A DNA stretch of 59,574 nucleotides, taken from the NCBI GenBank assembly GCA_023515795.1, contig JALGPX010000047.1, positions 21,261-80,834 of the forward strand, read 5' to 3'. This stretch comes from Amoeboaphelidium occidentale (taxonomy: Eukaryota; Aphelidiomycota; Aphelidea). The notes under the pieces were generated by a model. It was not told where the DNA came from, made no database searches, and was given only the letters and a program-made list of their open reading frames with translations. Positions 48,596 through 59,043 of the stretch are shown in pieces. A program made the position numbers and the translations under genes. Every line of letters starts with the position of its first letter. Position 1 is the stretch's first letter.

Positions 48596-49735
48596 ATGAT
48601 ATTTCCTTCCTCTTTCCTCTGCTTTGTCGCTACTCTATGCGCGCTTTCCTCCTTGGCTTCAGCGACTAAAAGCTCAGAATGCTCTAGAACAATCACAATC
48701 CAAGTTGATGATCGTATTCAGGAGTGTGAATGTACCAACGTTTGTGGTTCTCATAACTCTGCATTTTCTTCTTGTTTAAGAAATTCTCAAGATTCCTTTT
48801 GTGGCTGTTTGAGGGCTGCCTGTACATGTGAAGATCAAGGAACAATCATTCCGTTCCCGCGCCACTTATTCAAGAGAGCAAACATTAGATGTCCTAGCGA
48901 TCAGGTTCGTGCTGAGTTTATGGATCCTATTGCAAGAGATACAGTGTTCAATGCGTTATTTGGCAATTCAAAGGGCATGTACAGCATTGAGGACGTGTCA
49001 GTTCAGCAAGGTTCGAAATCAGAGCATGGAAGGTTTCAAGTGGAAAGTACGGATAAAACGGCAATTAATTTGAAAAAATTAATGAAAAAATGGAAGTTTG
49101 ATGGCGATTCCAGACTATTCAGGTTCGACCTTCAAAGCATCTTTGATCCTGCTCAAGGCAAAATCACGGTTCAATGGATCGTGTTCGAAAAGCTGGCACC
49201 AGAAGACTTTCCAGAGGTCTCCGTGACAGCCTACAATGATGAAATATTCGGCAAACTCTTTAATAAGAAATTCTTTCAACGTCATGGGAATTCATATCGA
49301 GTTAAGCAATCTATTGATGGAAGAGCTGTCACGAAGAATGATTATGTTATTCCATCTGCTGTAGACTTGATTGCTTCTCATATTGAGTTTGTCGAGGAAG
49401 TTAGAAGCAATTTTAAATTGTCTGAGCTTCAATCTATTGCGATGAAGAATGTCATGGAACCTCGCACAGAAAAGGTTTTGCTTGAGATTTTAACAAACTC
49501 AGAGAATACTCAGTTGCCATTAACAATAACATTCAACGATAATCCGGAAGAATATGAAAAACTTATGAAGACCCCACTTTCTGCATTGACCACGAGAACA
49601 TTCAAGTATTTAACATCAAACAAAAAGATTAAAGGTGGCTTCGATAACAGTGATTACACTCTTGTTATTGATCAAGATGTTCAGGACGGCATTGGGGGAG
49701 GCTACACAATTGTTTACACGATTAACAGACAATAA
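48596..49735 (+). CDS. Secreted Cys-rich protein (family member B), unknown function
   Basis: Start at the ATG at 48596 gives 379 aa; the frame is open to 48545 without a better start. A signal peptide (FPSSFLCFVATLCALSSLASA) is followed by about ten Cys in residues 28-85 (CSRT, CECTNVCGS, CLRNSQDSFCGCLRAACTCE), then PFPRHLFKRANIRC and a long alpha/beta domain with LIASHIEFVEE, KNVMEPRTEKVL and a C-terminal VIDQDVQDGIGGGYTIVYTI. It is paralogous to the minus-strand gene at 41908-43164, on the other side of the variable block, and the two point outward. No known family is recognised. A secreted or surface factor is likely. Confidence 0.75.
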   Translation: MIFPSSFLCFVATLCALSSLASATKSSECSRTITIQVDDRIQECECTNVCGSHNSAFSSCLRNSQDSFCGCLRAACTCEDQGTIIPFPRHLFKRANIRCPSDQVRAEFMDPIARDTVFNALFGNSKGMYSIEDVSVQQGSKSEHGRFQVESTDKTAINLKKLMKKWKFDGDSRLFRFDLQSIFDPAQGKITVQWIVFEKLAPEDFPEVSVTAYNDEIFGKLFNKKFFQRHGNSYRVKQSIDGRAVTKNDYVIPSAVDLIASHIEFVEEVRSNFKLSELQSIAMKNVMEPRTEKVLLEILTNSENTQLPLTITFNDNPEEYEKLMKTPLSALTTRTFKYLTSNKKIKGGFDNSDYTLVIDQDVQDGIGGGYTIVYTINRQ

Positions 49736-49848
49736 TTACTGATTATTAACATAGAACAATAGAGCATATTATTATCTTTGAACTCAAACGTTCTCCTCAC
49801 GAACAAGCCAACTAAAAACAGAAACACCATCAAATATTTATATTGATT

Positions 49849-51168
49849 TCAGATTTCCATATCAAAATCAAGAAAGTGCTCTTTGCCTCTGTCTTCAAGA
49901 CTCATTGGCAAACCACCGACAAAAACTTCGTGTGCTTTCGTTGGGCTTTCTTGTTCATCCGCTTCCTCGATGACCGTGGAGTATACTCTTCTTCGTTTCT
50001 TTCCTGAACTCATCACAGAATTCCTCGCCATCATTCTCTGGGCACTTGTCGAAAGGAAAGTGTATCCTTTGAATACATTCTCACCATAAACTTGAGGCAC
50101 CGAAGGCGGAGATAATTTTGGCGTCATTTTAGTAAACTCAGTGTCAAACCAGCGGAGATCATCTTCTCCGGTTACTTGTGGAACAAACGGAGGCTTAATT
50201 TCTTTCTTGTCAAGCTTTTCAAAATCAATATCACTGAAGAACGGATGGTTTCGAATATGCTGTTCTGCATCCAAACCAGAACCTAAACGAGAAGCAGGAT
50301 CCTTAACTAATAATCCGGTTATTAACTCTTTTGCGTGCTCAAGAAGCACATAATTGTCAGAGCGCCTAAAGAAGTCTGCAGGAAACTCCAAACTGTCATA
50401 AAGAACACGTTGATACATGGCCATGTGATTCTCAGCCCAAAACGGAGTAAAGCCAGTTATCAGTTCAAATAGAAACGTTCCCAAAGACCACCAGTCAACT
50501 TCATAAGAGTATGGAAGCTCTTTAAGAATCTCTGGCGCCAAATACTCCGCAGTACCACAAAACGTTACGGCAGATGAGTTCTGCGATAATTTAAACTGTT
50601 TTGATAAGCCAAAGTCAGTCAACTTGATGTGACCATTCATGTCAAGTAACACGTTCTCAGGCTTTAAATCGCGATAAATAATCCCGTGTTTATGCAACTC
50701 ACAAATTCCACTAACCATCTCAGCGCAATAAAACTGTGCTCGCTTAACATCCAAAGAACCATACAATGCCAATTGAGTAGCAAAATCACCACCCTGAATG
50801 TACGGCATAACTAAAAATAGATTCGTATCGCTCTGAAAAGATGCGTGCAAGCGTATAAGGAACGGATGGTTCAGCTGCGAGAGAGTTGCCAGAACGCGTT
50901 GCTCCGTGAGCGTGTGCTCCACTTCAGTTTTGCCGTGCGAAATAACAAACTTCTTTGATATAGACTTAATCGCATACTTCTTGTTGCTTCCCTTTTCTCT
51001 TGCTAATAGAACTTTGCCCATGCAGCCAACGCCCAGGACTTTAATCAGTTCGTAATTCTCCAGCGTATTCTTTGCGTCCACCTGCGCATCGCCACAAGAA
51101 TTCTCATTACTTCCTGTCTCCGATTCTCCATGCAGCGCCTTGCCCGTGAAGAATGATTTAAATAACAT
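49849..51168 (-). CDS. AGC-family Ser/Thr kinase (Ypk/SGK/S6K-like)
   Basis: The ATG at 51168 gives 439 aa. The kinase domain has LGVGCMGKV, YAIKSISKK, YRDLKPENVLL, DFGLSKQ and activation-loop TFCGTAEYLAPE, the AGC pattern. The C-terminal tail has a turn-motif-like TKMTPKLSPP and a hydrophobic motif FKGYTFLS, the targets of TORC2 or TORC1 and PDK1-type control. No PH or C2 domain precedes the kinase, so Akt and PKC are excluded and Ypk/SGK or S6K is favoured. A Lys/Arg-rich stretch (GKKRRRV) near residue 390 may be a localisation signal. It is 95 bases from the divergent talin start. Confidence 0.85.
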   Translation of the reverse strand: MLFKSFFTGKALHGESETGSNENSCGDAQVDAKNTLENYELIKVLGVGCMGKVLLAREKGSNKKYAIKSISKKFVISHGKTEVEHTLTEQRVLATLSQLNHPFLIRLHASFQSDTNLFLVMPYIQGGDFATQLALYGSLDVKRAQFYCAEMVSGICELHKHGIIYRDLKPENVLLDMNGHIKLTDFGLSKQFKLSQNSSAVTFCGTAEYLAPEILKELPYSYEVDWWSLGTFLFELITGFTPFWAENHMAMYQRVLYDSLEFPADFFRRSDNYVLLEHAKELITGLLVKDPASRLGSGLDAEQHIRNHPFFSDIDFEKLDKKEIKPPFVPQVTGEDDLRWFDTEFTKMTPKLSPPSVPQVYGENVFKGYTFLSTSAQRMMARNSVMSSGKKRRRVYSTVIEEADEQESPTKAHEVFVGGLPMSLEDRGKEHFLDFDMEI

Positions 51169-51263
51169 TCCGTAATTGAAAATCACAATTGACGAAGCTC
51201 TGATGAAAAAGATCGGCGAGTTGTTTCAAGATTGACGCCACACAGAGAAGCTGATTAACAGAA

Positions 51264-54200
51264 ATGTCGACGGTTTCGCTTAAAGTCACAGTATCCGAAC
51301 AGGGTATAACAAAGACCATGCAGTTCGCTGGTGATACGACTATCAATGATGTATGTAAGGAGATCAGGGCCAAGATAGGTGAGACAGTCAATGTCAGCAC
51401 TGATCATGGTCTCTTCTATCCTATTATATCAAAGTGGCTATTGGCCAACAAGACTTTGGATTACTATGATCTAAAGACTGGTGACACAGTTGAGTACAAG
51501 AAAAAGCACAGAGCTTTGAGAGTTCGAATGATGGATGATACAATCAAGACGGTGCTTATTGATGAATCGCACAATGTGGCCGATCTGGTTGTGAATGTCT
51601 GTCAGAAGATCGGTATATCAAATCCTGAAGAGTACTCATTGCAGGCTGAGAAAGCACTTAATGGTTCAAGAGACAATCTTGCCGAAGAGAAGAAGTGGTT
51701 GGGGCCTGAGAAGACATTGGCAGAACAAGGTGTAGTCGAAACAGACATACTCTTGCTAAAGAAGAAGTTCTTCTTTAGTGACCAGAATGTTGATCGCAAC
51801 GATCCTATCCAGTTGAATCTGTTGTATGTGCAATCCAGAGATGCGATCGTCAGCGGTAAGCATCCGTGCACAATTGATGAAGCTGCACAATTAGCAGCCT
51901 TGCAGTGTCAAGTCCAGTATGGTAATCATGAGCCTGATAAACACAAACCTGGGTTCATCAAGATCAAAGAGTTCGTGCCTCCGGAGTATCACAAAGACAA
52001 GAAGGAGTTGGAGAAGAAGATCTATCAAGAGCATCGCAAGTTGCAAGGTTTAACTGAATTGAATGCGAAATTCAGATATGTCCAATTATGTAGATCACTG
52101 AAGACCTATGGTGTTACTTTCTTTATGGTGAAGGAGAATGTTCCAAAGAAGAACAAGATGGTTCCGCGCTTGTTGGGTGTTACTAGAGACAGCATTATGA
52201 GATTAGATGCTGAAACTAAAGAAATTTTGAAGACTTGGCCTTTGACTACATTGAGACGTTGGGCTGCTGCTCCAAACAGTTTTACTTTAGACTTTGGTGA
52301 TTACGCTGATTCTTACTACTCCGTTCAAACCTCTGAAGGAGAACCAATATCGCAACTTATTGGTGGCTACATTGATATCATTTTGAAAAAGAGAAAAGAA
52401 GCTTCAAGAAAAGTCGAAGAAGAAGAGGTTCAAGTTGCCATCGCTGAAGACAATGTCAGGCCAGCTAAAGCGACTGCAGTCAATCTAAGCTCGCACAAAG
52501 TTGGGAGGGCAGTTGAAGTCAATGTTGCAAGTGCAGGTGTTGTATCCGATGATTCAGGCAAAATTGGATCGAGACAAGTTATCAAGAGAAAGAATCTTGC
52601 ACAAGCGACAGAAGTTGACACTGTTCAATACAGTGCATATGGATCTCAGCAAGCAGTCATGCAGAATATTAACAATGGATTTGCTGCTATTAATGCTGCA
52701 ACGAATGAATTGACAGTAGCTACACAATTACCTCCAATTGGTAATGATCCTGCTTCGAAGCAATGGAAAGTTCAGACCATGGATGTGAATAAGCAGCTCA
52801 TTGGCGCACAAGTTGCTGCACATCTTACTTCAACCGCTTCTGTTGTCACTATAGGAAGCGTCAACGATTCAGACTTCATAGATTTTGAACAATTGGCAGC
52901 TAATATTGCATCACTGTCTTCAAATTTGAATCAGATTACTTCAAGCACCAAAATGGTTGCTGCTCTTATGGATCAAATGCAAGGCGATAAAGTTTTGGAG
53001 GCGGCACGAGCATTTGCAGCCGCAACTTCATCACTCTTACAGGGTATTCAACCTTTGATTACTGGAGAAGAATTCCACAACAACAATCCTTATAAAGCAG
53101 CCCTGTTGCAACAAGGTCAAGAAATTTCCAAGGCTGCATTCCAGTTGCTATTCAAGATTGGAGAAATTGAAATCCCACAACAGCAACAGCAAGAATTGAT
53201 TGATTTGGCAAAGCTTGTTACCCAAGCTACTGCTGGTCTTGTTGCAAACGGTGTCAAGCCGTTAGCGATCGAGATCCAACCGAACCCACACTTGAGAGAA
53301 ACACAACAATTTATTCTTGGCTCTGCTAGAGATGTAGCAACTGCAGCTGAAGCTTTGGTCACCGTGTCTGTCATCACAGCTCCAGCCATTCATTTGGGTG
53401 TTTGTCAAGACCAAGTTATGCAAGGAACAGTTTCTTTGAGTGATGCATTGAATGCAATGAATGCTTCAGTAGATACCGTGAAGCAAGAAATTGGCGGCGA
53501 CTCTAAAGGTGTATCTGAAATGGCTAAGCACGTCCAAAAAGTTATCAATGCGCTTGCAAGATTCATTGAGAAAGTCAGAGATCCTATGAAGAGCGTTGAT
53601 GAAGCAGCTGAATCTAAGGCTAGCGTTTTTGATGCCGTATTGAACGCTTCCTCCGAGCTGATTTACCAGCGTGATAATGTGCAACAAATTGTGGCAAATG
53701 CGAAAGAGCTTACTCTTGCCGGAACTCAACTTGTGAATTATTTGAAGAAGAGATCCGATGAAGAAAGTGATCCAGATGAAAAGCAGAAGCTGATCTCTCA
53801 AGCCAAGGCTGTTGCCGAGAACATTCACAAGATTGTTGCATTGGCCAAAGAATTAGCAAAGAATCCAAAAGATGAATCAAAACAAGCTCAATTGAGAGAA
53901 GCTATTGATGCCATTCAAGCATTAACAATTCAGGCTGCTGGCAAGGAAGCTAGAGATAGACTTTTCAAGAAACTGGTTGCCCAAGCGAAGCAACTTGCAT
54001 CTGCAACTACCTCTCTTATTGCTGCTACAAAGAGTGCCGCACAATCTAATCGTGACCAAGTGTCTCAAATTCAAGTCACCCAGGCTTCTAAGAAAGCAGC
54101 AGACTCAACAGTCAACATGGTTGTTGCGAGCAAATCATTGCTTACAAATGTCGAAGATCCTTCCAACCAATTGAAGTTAGTATCAGTGGCCAGAAGTGCT

Positions 54201-57200
54201 CTTTCCCCAACAACCGATCTTGTTGCTGCAGTTAAGACGGCCAGTTCTACTACAGTTGATTCATCAGCTCAAGAAAGTTTAATGGAAGGAGTGTATCAAG
54301 TCGAAGAAGCGATGAAAGCTCTGATTACAGTGTTGGACCAAGCAGAGAATGCATCAAGTGGTCTCGAATACGAAAGCGCTTTTGAAATTGTTAAACAAGT
54401 CAATGCTGACCTACAGCAGGCAAAAGAAATGGCCGCTGCTGGTAAACTTAGAATCATGGCTGGATACACTGCTGAATCTGCTCAACTGGAAGTATCAGGT
54501 AGTTCCAGGATTGTCGGATCTGCTATCTCCCAACTTGTTGCTGCTTCTAGTCAAGGAAATGAGAAACTTACCGGTGTTGCTGCGAGAGATACAGCAAATG
54601 CCCTTCTGGCTTGGACAACGGCTGTTCGCGCTCTTGCTGGAAGCTCGCAGGATGACAAGAAATTTCAAGAGCAACTTATTGGTAGTGCACAAAACCTTTC
54701 GAAGCATGTTTCGGATTTGCTTAACGGAGCGAAAGCAGTTGTCAAACTCCAGAAATCCGAAGCAAATAATGTTGACTCTGCTCAGTCCTCCTTGATGAAC
54801 TCAGCTAAAGAAACTAACGATTTGATTTTTGCCGTTGTTGATACTTTGCCTGGGAACCGTGATGTCGAGCGCGCATTACAAGTTGTTATGGCTGGTATTG
54901 AAATTCTTGAAACTGGTCCGAAAGTTAAGCCTGTTGCTGGTGAGTCGATCCAAATGTCCCAGAACAGGCTTAATGTTGCAGCATCTGGTTTGGCCGCTGC
55001 AGTTAATTCTGTGATTGCAGCAAGCTCCAGTGGGAATCCGGATGAATTGACCAAAAGTGCAGCTCAATTCGAAGACAAATACAACAAACTCGTCACCGCC
55101 GCTCAAGGTCTTATTGCGCAGACCAACGACGAGAAAGCAAAAGCAGAAATTATGTCTTACGTCAAAAGTGTTGCTGAAGCTAGTTCTGGGCTTCTACAAA
55201 GCTCAAAGAGTTCAAGATCAGATTTGAATGGTCCGAATGGAATCTCATCACTCACTGTTGCGGCTAAAAACATGGCTGGATCCATTTCGAAACTGTTGGA
55301 AGTATGCACCACAAGTGCTCCTGGCGTTTCAAGTGCCAACCAGGCTGAACAGAAACTATTGCTGGCTGGACAAAAACTTACCACTTACAATGATCCTTCT
55401 ATTGTATCTAATTTGTCTTACTTTGATTGCATTAAGCAAACAGTTGATGTTCAGAAAGCTGTATTGCAGTCAACCGCCGCAGCATCGATCGCAGGCAAGG
55501 AGAATGATGGAGAGAAACTTGGAAAGACATTGTTGGATATTTCTGATGCAATCGAGAAGCTTGCTGAAACTTGTGCTAAAGCAGCATATCTTATCGGTGT
55601 CAGTGATAGGAGCTCTATTCCTGGGCAGCCAGCACTAGTAGACCAACAGGCTGTTGTCGATAGCTCCAATGAAATCAAGTCAGCCTTAACTAAAATGAAT
55701 GATGGCAAAAGCAATCAACAGACAGTTCTTCAAGCAGCTAGCGCTATTGCTAAACATACCGCTCTCTTGTGTAATGTCGGAAAACAGGCTTCAACAAACG
55801 CTGGTATCAGTGCAAACGGAAAGCAGCAATTCCAGTTGGCTGCGAAGAATATTGCAACAACAACTGCAGCTTTGGCCCAAGATATCAAAGCTTTAGCAAC
55901 AGCTCCTTCTGCGTCGACAAGAGAAAATGCCAGTAAAAGCTCTGCTCCTTTACTTGAAGCTGTTGAGAGTCTGGTTGCGCTTGCAAACAGTCCAGAATAT
56001 GGCGCCACTCCACCAACATTGTCTCCAATGGCTCAAGCAAAACAGAAACCGCTTATCGATACATCCAAGAATGTTATCAGTCTCACGCAAGATTTGGTTT
56101 CTACCGGTAAAGCTATATGCTCCTCTGGATCCGTCGATGCAAGTCAAGTTCATTTGCTAACTACTCAAAGCAAAGCTGTCAGCGATTCATTGAAGTTCTT
56201 AACTACAACCGTCAAACAAAGTGCTCCAGGACAACAAGATATCCAGGCCGCTATTGAAAAAGTCAGCGGAGTTGCGGCTCAACTTGAAAGCGCATCATTG
56301 CACGTTGAAGTAGATGAAACATCCGCATCAGGAGGAAATGCAGTTTCAGGCTCAAATATGAATTTGGCAGCTGCTTCAGCTACGGGTCTAGATCAGTCAT
56401 TGAAGGACAAGTTACTCGACAACGCAAAGGCATTAGCTTCATTGATTCACATGATTGCTGATTCTGCTAAAGGAAAAATTGAACAAGGACAATCGCCTCT
56501 GGAAGCAGCGGGAAATCTTTCTTACGCAGTAATTCAACTCGCTGAAACATTTCAACCAATGGGAGTGACAGCTATCGGGTTGTCGCAGTCAACGTCTAGC
56601 AAACCTTTCCAGAAGTCTGTTTTAGAAGGAGTCAAACGAATTGCTGATGATACATTGACATTCTTATATGCAGCAAAAGACGCTGGTGGCGATGCCAAAA
56701 ATGCTGAAAGTCATGCCAAGATTGATAGTACGATGAATTTATTGACTGCATCTTTGAACAAGATGGCTCTCAAACTTGAAGGATCCACCAAAGGATCAGC
56801 AGAAATATCAAAGGTTTCATCGAATATTCAGGACACTTTGCGCTCTATTTCAGAAAACAGACCTTCATCTGCTGCCAATGATTCTTACCAACAATACGCT
56901 ACTCAATTATTTTCGAACGGGAAAAACCTGGTCGATATTGTTGGAGATGTTATCACCAAATCTGTCAAGCCTGATAAAGATGTCTTGTTGCCAGTTATTG
57001 AGCAGATAGGAAAAGTGTATAACTTGATTGTGAAGAACGCTGTGAATGGATCTAATTGTGTTACTGATCCAAAAGTCAAGCAAAGTTTATTGGATGTCTC
57101 ACGAGAACTGGGAGGCAGCACCTTGAAACTTGTAGATGCCGTCAAAAGCGCTTTGATTTCCGCTTCAAGCGGTGATGGAGTCGTGGATCCTAATTCAAAA

Positions 57201-59009
57201 CAGAAATTAACGAACGCTTCGAAAGAAGTTACCCAGAACGTTTCAAAACTCATGGCAGTATCAAAAGAAGGTTCCAAATCTCTCACTGCCTGTGAAAACG
57301 TCGTGGAACTTATTGGCGATGCGTTGGCTGATCTTGAATCTCATATCATCTTTGCTCAAGCAGGACAGTTGGATTCAAACGATAAGGAGAAATTCGACGC
57401 TTATCAAGAAGAGCTACAAAGTTTGGCGAGAGAATTAGTTGAAAACTCGAAAGCGCTTGTGTCACATGGAGCTATGGGTAAATCGGATGACCTGGCTGTC
57501 TCTGCAACTCTAGCTGGCGAGACCCTTTTGTCTTTGAAAGAATCCACAAAGCTTGCCGCATTTGCTCTAACATCTAATGATAGTGGCACACAAGAAGAAC
57601 TCTTATCGCAATGCCGTGATGTCGCAAAGGCATTATCACATCTCCTTAAGATGGCAATCGATCTTGGAACAAAGCCATTGAAGCCGCTTAAAGGTACAAT
57701 CAACGCCACGACGATTCCAACAGATTTCGTCCAGTTTAGAGAAGCAGCAAAAGATTTGGTTGGCCAAGTTGGAGATTTCATTAAGACTGTAAAATACGTT
57801 GGAGATGAATCTTCGCGTGGTGCCAGGGCATTAGAAAGCTCCGCTCGTGAAATTGAAAGAGCCGTTCAGATTTTGGAGGACGAATCGCCAGCAGAAGGAA
57901 CCGCACTGCCTGAAGAGGTCGCTCAAATTGCAAAATCTGTTGCAGCAGCCTCTGCGAATCTCGTTTCAGTCGCTTCCAAAGGTATCAACAATTTGACACA
58001 AGATGAATTAGTCACTTCCACTGCAGAACTCAAGAAAGTCCTTCTTGATCTCACAAGAGCTGGTAAGGCTTCTACTGAGCAAGCTCCAGAAGATGCAAAA
58101 GCTTTGATGCATGGGGCAATCAAATCTGTTGCTGATGCTACTTGCTTGCTTTTGAACAAAGTTAAGCTTATTGCAGAAGGGCAATCATCAGGAAAATCAG
58201 AAGTTCAGTATGCTGCCAAGGAAGTTGCTTCTAGTGTTGGTAAAGTAGTGGACGCAGCAGGTGAGCTGATTCCAGGTGGTTATGTGGATCCTAATGATCC
58301 TAATGTTGTGGCAGAACGAGAACTTCTTGCTGCAGCTAGTTCTATTGAAGCCGCCGCAAGGAAACTCGCCATGCTTAAACCTCCTGAAAGACCTAGAGAG
58401 GCAAACGAAGATCTCAACTTTGAAGAACAGATTCTGGAAGCAGCAAAAGCTATTGCATCTGCCACTTCTGCACTCATCAAGTCTGCTACTTCGGCTCAGA
58501 GAGAAATTGTCGCGAAAGGAAAAGTCAGCAACAAGAGAGAAGACCAGATGTACTTTTCAGATGGTACCTGGTCCGATGGCTTAGTATCTGCTGCAAAAAA
58601 TGTCGCCAGTGCTACTGGAGATTTATGTGAAGCTGCAAATGCTGCTGTCAAGGGCGAAATTCAAAGAGAAAGAGTCATTGTATCTGCGCGAAATGTGTCT
58701 AGCTCAACAATACAACTATTGCATTCAGCGGCAGCAAGAACTGATGCCAACTCTCAGTCTCAAGTAAGATTGAAAGCTGCAGGAAAGAGTGTCACTCAAG
58801 CAACAGAAGCTCTTGTGAAGGCTGCAGAGCAAACGATGGCTTATGAAGAGGAAGCCAACGTTTCTTCTTTGATGAAAGGAAAAGGAACAAACGCTATGCA
58901 AAAAGCTCAGGAATTGGAAGCAGCAGCAAAAGTGTTGCAGATGGAAAAGGAGCTGGAGAATGCGAGAATGAAGTTGGCAGGAATGAGAAAAGCAAAGTAC
59001 AAGAAATAA
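51264..59009 (+). CDS. TLN: Talin
   Basis: A single intronless exon encodes 2581 aa. The FERM head (F0-F3, residues 1-380) has KKWLGPEKTLAEQGV, then RLLGVTRDSIMRLDAETKE and RRWAAAPNSFTLDFGDYADSYYSVQT, the F3 surface that in animals binds integrin beta tails. Residues about 480-2330 form a rod of Ala-rich helical bundles. The C-terminal I/LWEQ (THATCH) actin-binding module has SDGLVSAAKNVASATGDLCEAANAAVKG, and the end is a basic dimerisation helix. The length matches animal and amoebal talins (about 2500). Talin links adhesion receptors to actin. Fungi usually keep only the short I/LWEQ protein Sla2, so a full talin is taxonomically informative. No integrin is seen in this window. Confidence 0.97.
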   Translation: MSTVSLKVTVSEQGITKTMQFAGDTTINDVCKEIRAKIGETVNVSTDHGLFYPIISKWLLANKTLDYYDLKTGDTVEYKKKHRALRVRMMDDTIKTVLIDESHNVADLVVNVCQKIGISNPEEYSLQAEKALNGSRDNLAEEKKWLGPEKTLAEQGVVETDILLLKKKFFFSDQNVDRNDPIQLNLLYVQSRDAIVSGKHPCTIDEAAQLAALQCQVQYGNHEPDKHKPGFIKIKEFVPPEYHKDKKELEKKIYQEHRKLQGLTELNAKFRYVQLCRSLKTYGVTFFMVKENVPKKNKMVPRLLGVTRDSIMRLDAETKEILKTWPLTTLRRWAAAPNSFTLDFGDYADSYYSVQTSEGEPISQLIGGYIDIILKKRKEASRKVEEEEVQVAIAEDNVRPAKATAVNLSSHKVGRAVEVNVASAGVVSDDSGKIGSRQVIKRKNLAQATEVDTVQYSAYGSQQAVMQNINNGFAAINAATNELTVATQLPPIGNDPASKQWKVQTMDVNKQLIGAQVAAHLTSTASVVTIGSVNDSDFIDFEQLAANIASLSSNLNQITSSTKMVAALMDQMQGDKVLEAARAFAAATSSLLQGIQPLITGEEFHNNNPYKAALLQQGQEISKAAFQLLFKIGEIEIPQQQQQELIDLAKLVTQATAGLVANGVKPLAIEIQPNPHLRETQQFILGSARDVATAAEALVTVSVITAPAIHLGVCQDQVMQGTVSLSDALNAMNASVDTVKQEIGGDSKGVSEMAKHVQKVINALARFIEKVRDPMKSVDEAAESKASVFDAVLNASSELIYQRDNVQQIVANAKELTLAGTQLVNYLKKRSDEESDPDEKQKLISQAKAVAENIHKIVALAKELAKNPKDESKQAQLREAIDAIQALTIQAAGKEARDRLFKKLVAQAKQLASATTSLIAATKSAAQSNRDQVSQIQVTQASKKAADSTVNMVVASKSLLTNVEDPSNQLKLVSVARSALSPTTDLVAAVKTASSTTVDSSAQESLMEGVYQVEEAMKALITVLDQAENASSGLEYESAFEIVKQVNADLQQAKEMAAAGKLRIMAGYTAESAQLEVSGSSRIVGSAISQLVAASSQGNEKLTGVAARDTANALLAWTTAVRALAGSSQDDKKFQEQLIGSAQNLSKHVSDLLNGAKAVVKLQKSEANNVDSAQSSLMNSAKETNDLIFAVVDTLPGNRDVERALQVVMAGIEILETGPKVKPVAGESIQMSQNRLNVAASGLAAAVNSVIAASSSGNPDELTKSAAQFEDKYNKLVTAAQGLIAQTNDEKAKAEIMSYVKSVAEASSGLLQSSKSSRSDLNGPNGISSLTVAAKNMAGSISKLLEVCTTSAPGVSSANQAEQKLLLAGQKLTTYNDPSIVSNLSYFDCIKQTVDVQKAVLQSTAAASIAGKENDGEKLGKTLLDISDAIEKLAETCAKAAYLIGVSDRSSIPGQPALVDQQAVVDSSNEIKSALTKMNDGKSNQQTVLQAASAIAKHTALLCNVGKQASTNAGISANGKQQFQLAAKNIATTTAALAQDIKALATAPSASTRENASKSSAPLLEAVESLVALANSPEYGATPPTLSPMAQAKQKPLIDTSKNVISLTQDLVSTGKAICSSGSVDASQVHLLTTQSKAVSDSLKFLTTTVKQSAPGQQDIQAAIEKVSGVAAQLESASLHVEVDETSASGGNAVSGSNMNLAAASATGLDQSLKDKLLDNAKALASLIHMIADSAKGKIEQGQSPLEAAGNLSYAVIQLAETFQPMGVTAIGLSQSTSSKPFQKSVLEGVKRIADDTLTFLYAAKDAGGDAKNAESHAKIDSTMNLLTASLNKMALKLEGSTKGSAEISKVSSNIQDTLRSISENRPSSAANDSYQQYATQLFSNGKNLVDIVGDVITKSVKPDKDVLLPVIEQIGKVYNLIVKNAVNGSNCVTDPKVKQSLLDVSRELGGSTLKLVDAVKSALISASSGDGVVDPNSKQKLTNASKEVTQNVSKLMAVSKEGSKSLTACENVVELIGDALADLESHIIFAQAGQLDSNDKEKFDAYQEELQSLARELVENSKALVSHGAMGKSDDLAVSATLAGETLLSLKESTKLAAFALTSNDSGTQEELLSQCRDVAKALSHLLKMAIDLGTKPLKPLKGTINATTIPTDFVQFREAAKDLVGQVGDFIKTVKYVGDESSRGARALESSAREIERAVQILEDESPAEGTALPEEVAQIAKSVAAASANLVSVASKGINNLTQDELVTSTAELKKVLLDLTRAGKASTEQAPEDAKALMHGAIKSVADATCLLLNKVKLIAEGQSSGKSEVQYAAKEVASSVGKVVDAAGELIPGGYVDPNDPNVVAERELLAAASSIEAAARKLAMLKPPERPREANEDLNFEEQILEAAKAIASATSALIKSATSAQREIVAKGKVSNKREDQMYFSDGTWSDGLVSAAKNVASATGDLCEAANAAVKGEIQRERVIVSARNVSSSTIQLLHSAAARTDANSQSQVRLKAAGKSVTQATEALVKAAEQTMAYEEEANVSSLMKGKGTNAMQKAQELEAAAKVLQMEKELENARMKLAGMRKAKYKK

Positions 59010-59043
59010 AGAAATCTTCTCGTCAGAGCATTTATGTGCAGAG

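Noticed and set aside
51602-51871. Minus-strand frames inside talin
   Set aside because: Ala/Ser/Lys-rich coding sequence often gives long antisense frames; no conserved motif.
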